Shown here: piece after piece, positions 5,494 through 5,496 of the stretch
Layout of the letters: each line of letters begins with the position of its first letter
How positions within the stretch are numbered: the first letter of the stretch is position 1
Assembly: GCA_937863945.1 (NCBI GenBank)
Contig: CALMIB010000081.1
Span: forward strand, 1 to 5,496
Source of the DNA: an uncultured Longilinea sp.
GTDB taxonomy: Bacteria > Chloroflexota > Anaerolineae > Anaerolineales > Anaerolineaceae
DNA: 5,496 nucleotides
Reading direction: 5' to 3'
Program-made: the position numbers and the translations under genes
Notes under the pieces: model-generated
The model's database searches: none
The model's input: the letters and a program-made list of their open reading frames with translations, nothing else
What the model was told of the DNA's origin: nothing

Positions 5494-5496
5494 CAG

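Noticed and set aside
5423..5496. ATG with 24 hydrophobic codons open to the window edge (begins MRIKTALLPAVKLVYF)
   Set aside because: No usable ribosome binding site precedes it, and a consensus -10 promoter and a hairpin lie inside it, so it is more likely intergenic. A membrane or signal-peptide gene cannot be fully excluded without the next bases.
1..5496. Search for mobile elements, CRISPR repeats, tRNA or rRNA genes, toxin-antitoxin or defence genes
   Set aside because: No terminal inverted repeats, spaced direct repeats, tRNA-like folds or transposase/nuclease motifs were seen. The window reads as core chromosome and I find no evidence of a new multi-gene system.

Overview
The window looks like a chromosomal housekeeping region of a moderately GC-rich bacterium. 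Protein style (Ffh, KhpA, a RimM with an N-terminal tail, an S16 with a C-terminal tail), a DUF1015 protein next to a DegV protein, and SigA-type promoters suggest Chloroflexota, perhaps Anaerolineae. That assignment rests on recognition of protein style only, not on a search.

Left two thirds, minus strand (read from about 2906 down to 1): ffh (signal recognition particle GTPase), rpsP (ribosomal protein S16), khpA (small KH-domain RNA-binding protein), rimM (16S rRNA maturation factor) and the first 44 codons of a dprA-like gene cut by the window edge. This is the widespread ffh-rpsP-khpA-rimM translation and secretion cluster. Where many bacteria have trmD after rimM, this genome has dprA. 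A very good promoter (TTGACC, 17 bp, TAAAAT) drives ffh. A second promoter lies after ffh, just downstream of a terminator-like hairpin, so rpsP and the genes beyond it can be expressed apart from ffh. khpA, rimM and dprA are tightly packed: rimM's ATG overlaps khpA's TGA, and dprA's ATG starts one base after rimM's stop. This implies translational coupling.

Centre (2823-3059): a 237-bp divergent intergenic region with the ffh promoter and leader, an imperfect 19-bp dyad that could be an operator, and a weak candidate promoter for the rightward gene.

Right third, plus strand: a DegV-family (FakB-like) fatty-acid-binding protein closed by a clear intrinsic terminator, then a 438-residue DUF1015-family protein of unknown function with its own candidate promoter and ribosome binding site. 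The last 89 bases hold a weak hairpin and a consensus extended -10 promoter pointing to a gene outside the window.

No mobile element, CRISPR array, tRNA, rRNA or obvious defence system is visible. The most unusual sequence structure is a perfect 12-bp inverted repeat inside the coding sequence of rimM's N-terminal extension. The best-conserved functional unknown is the DUF1015 gene.
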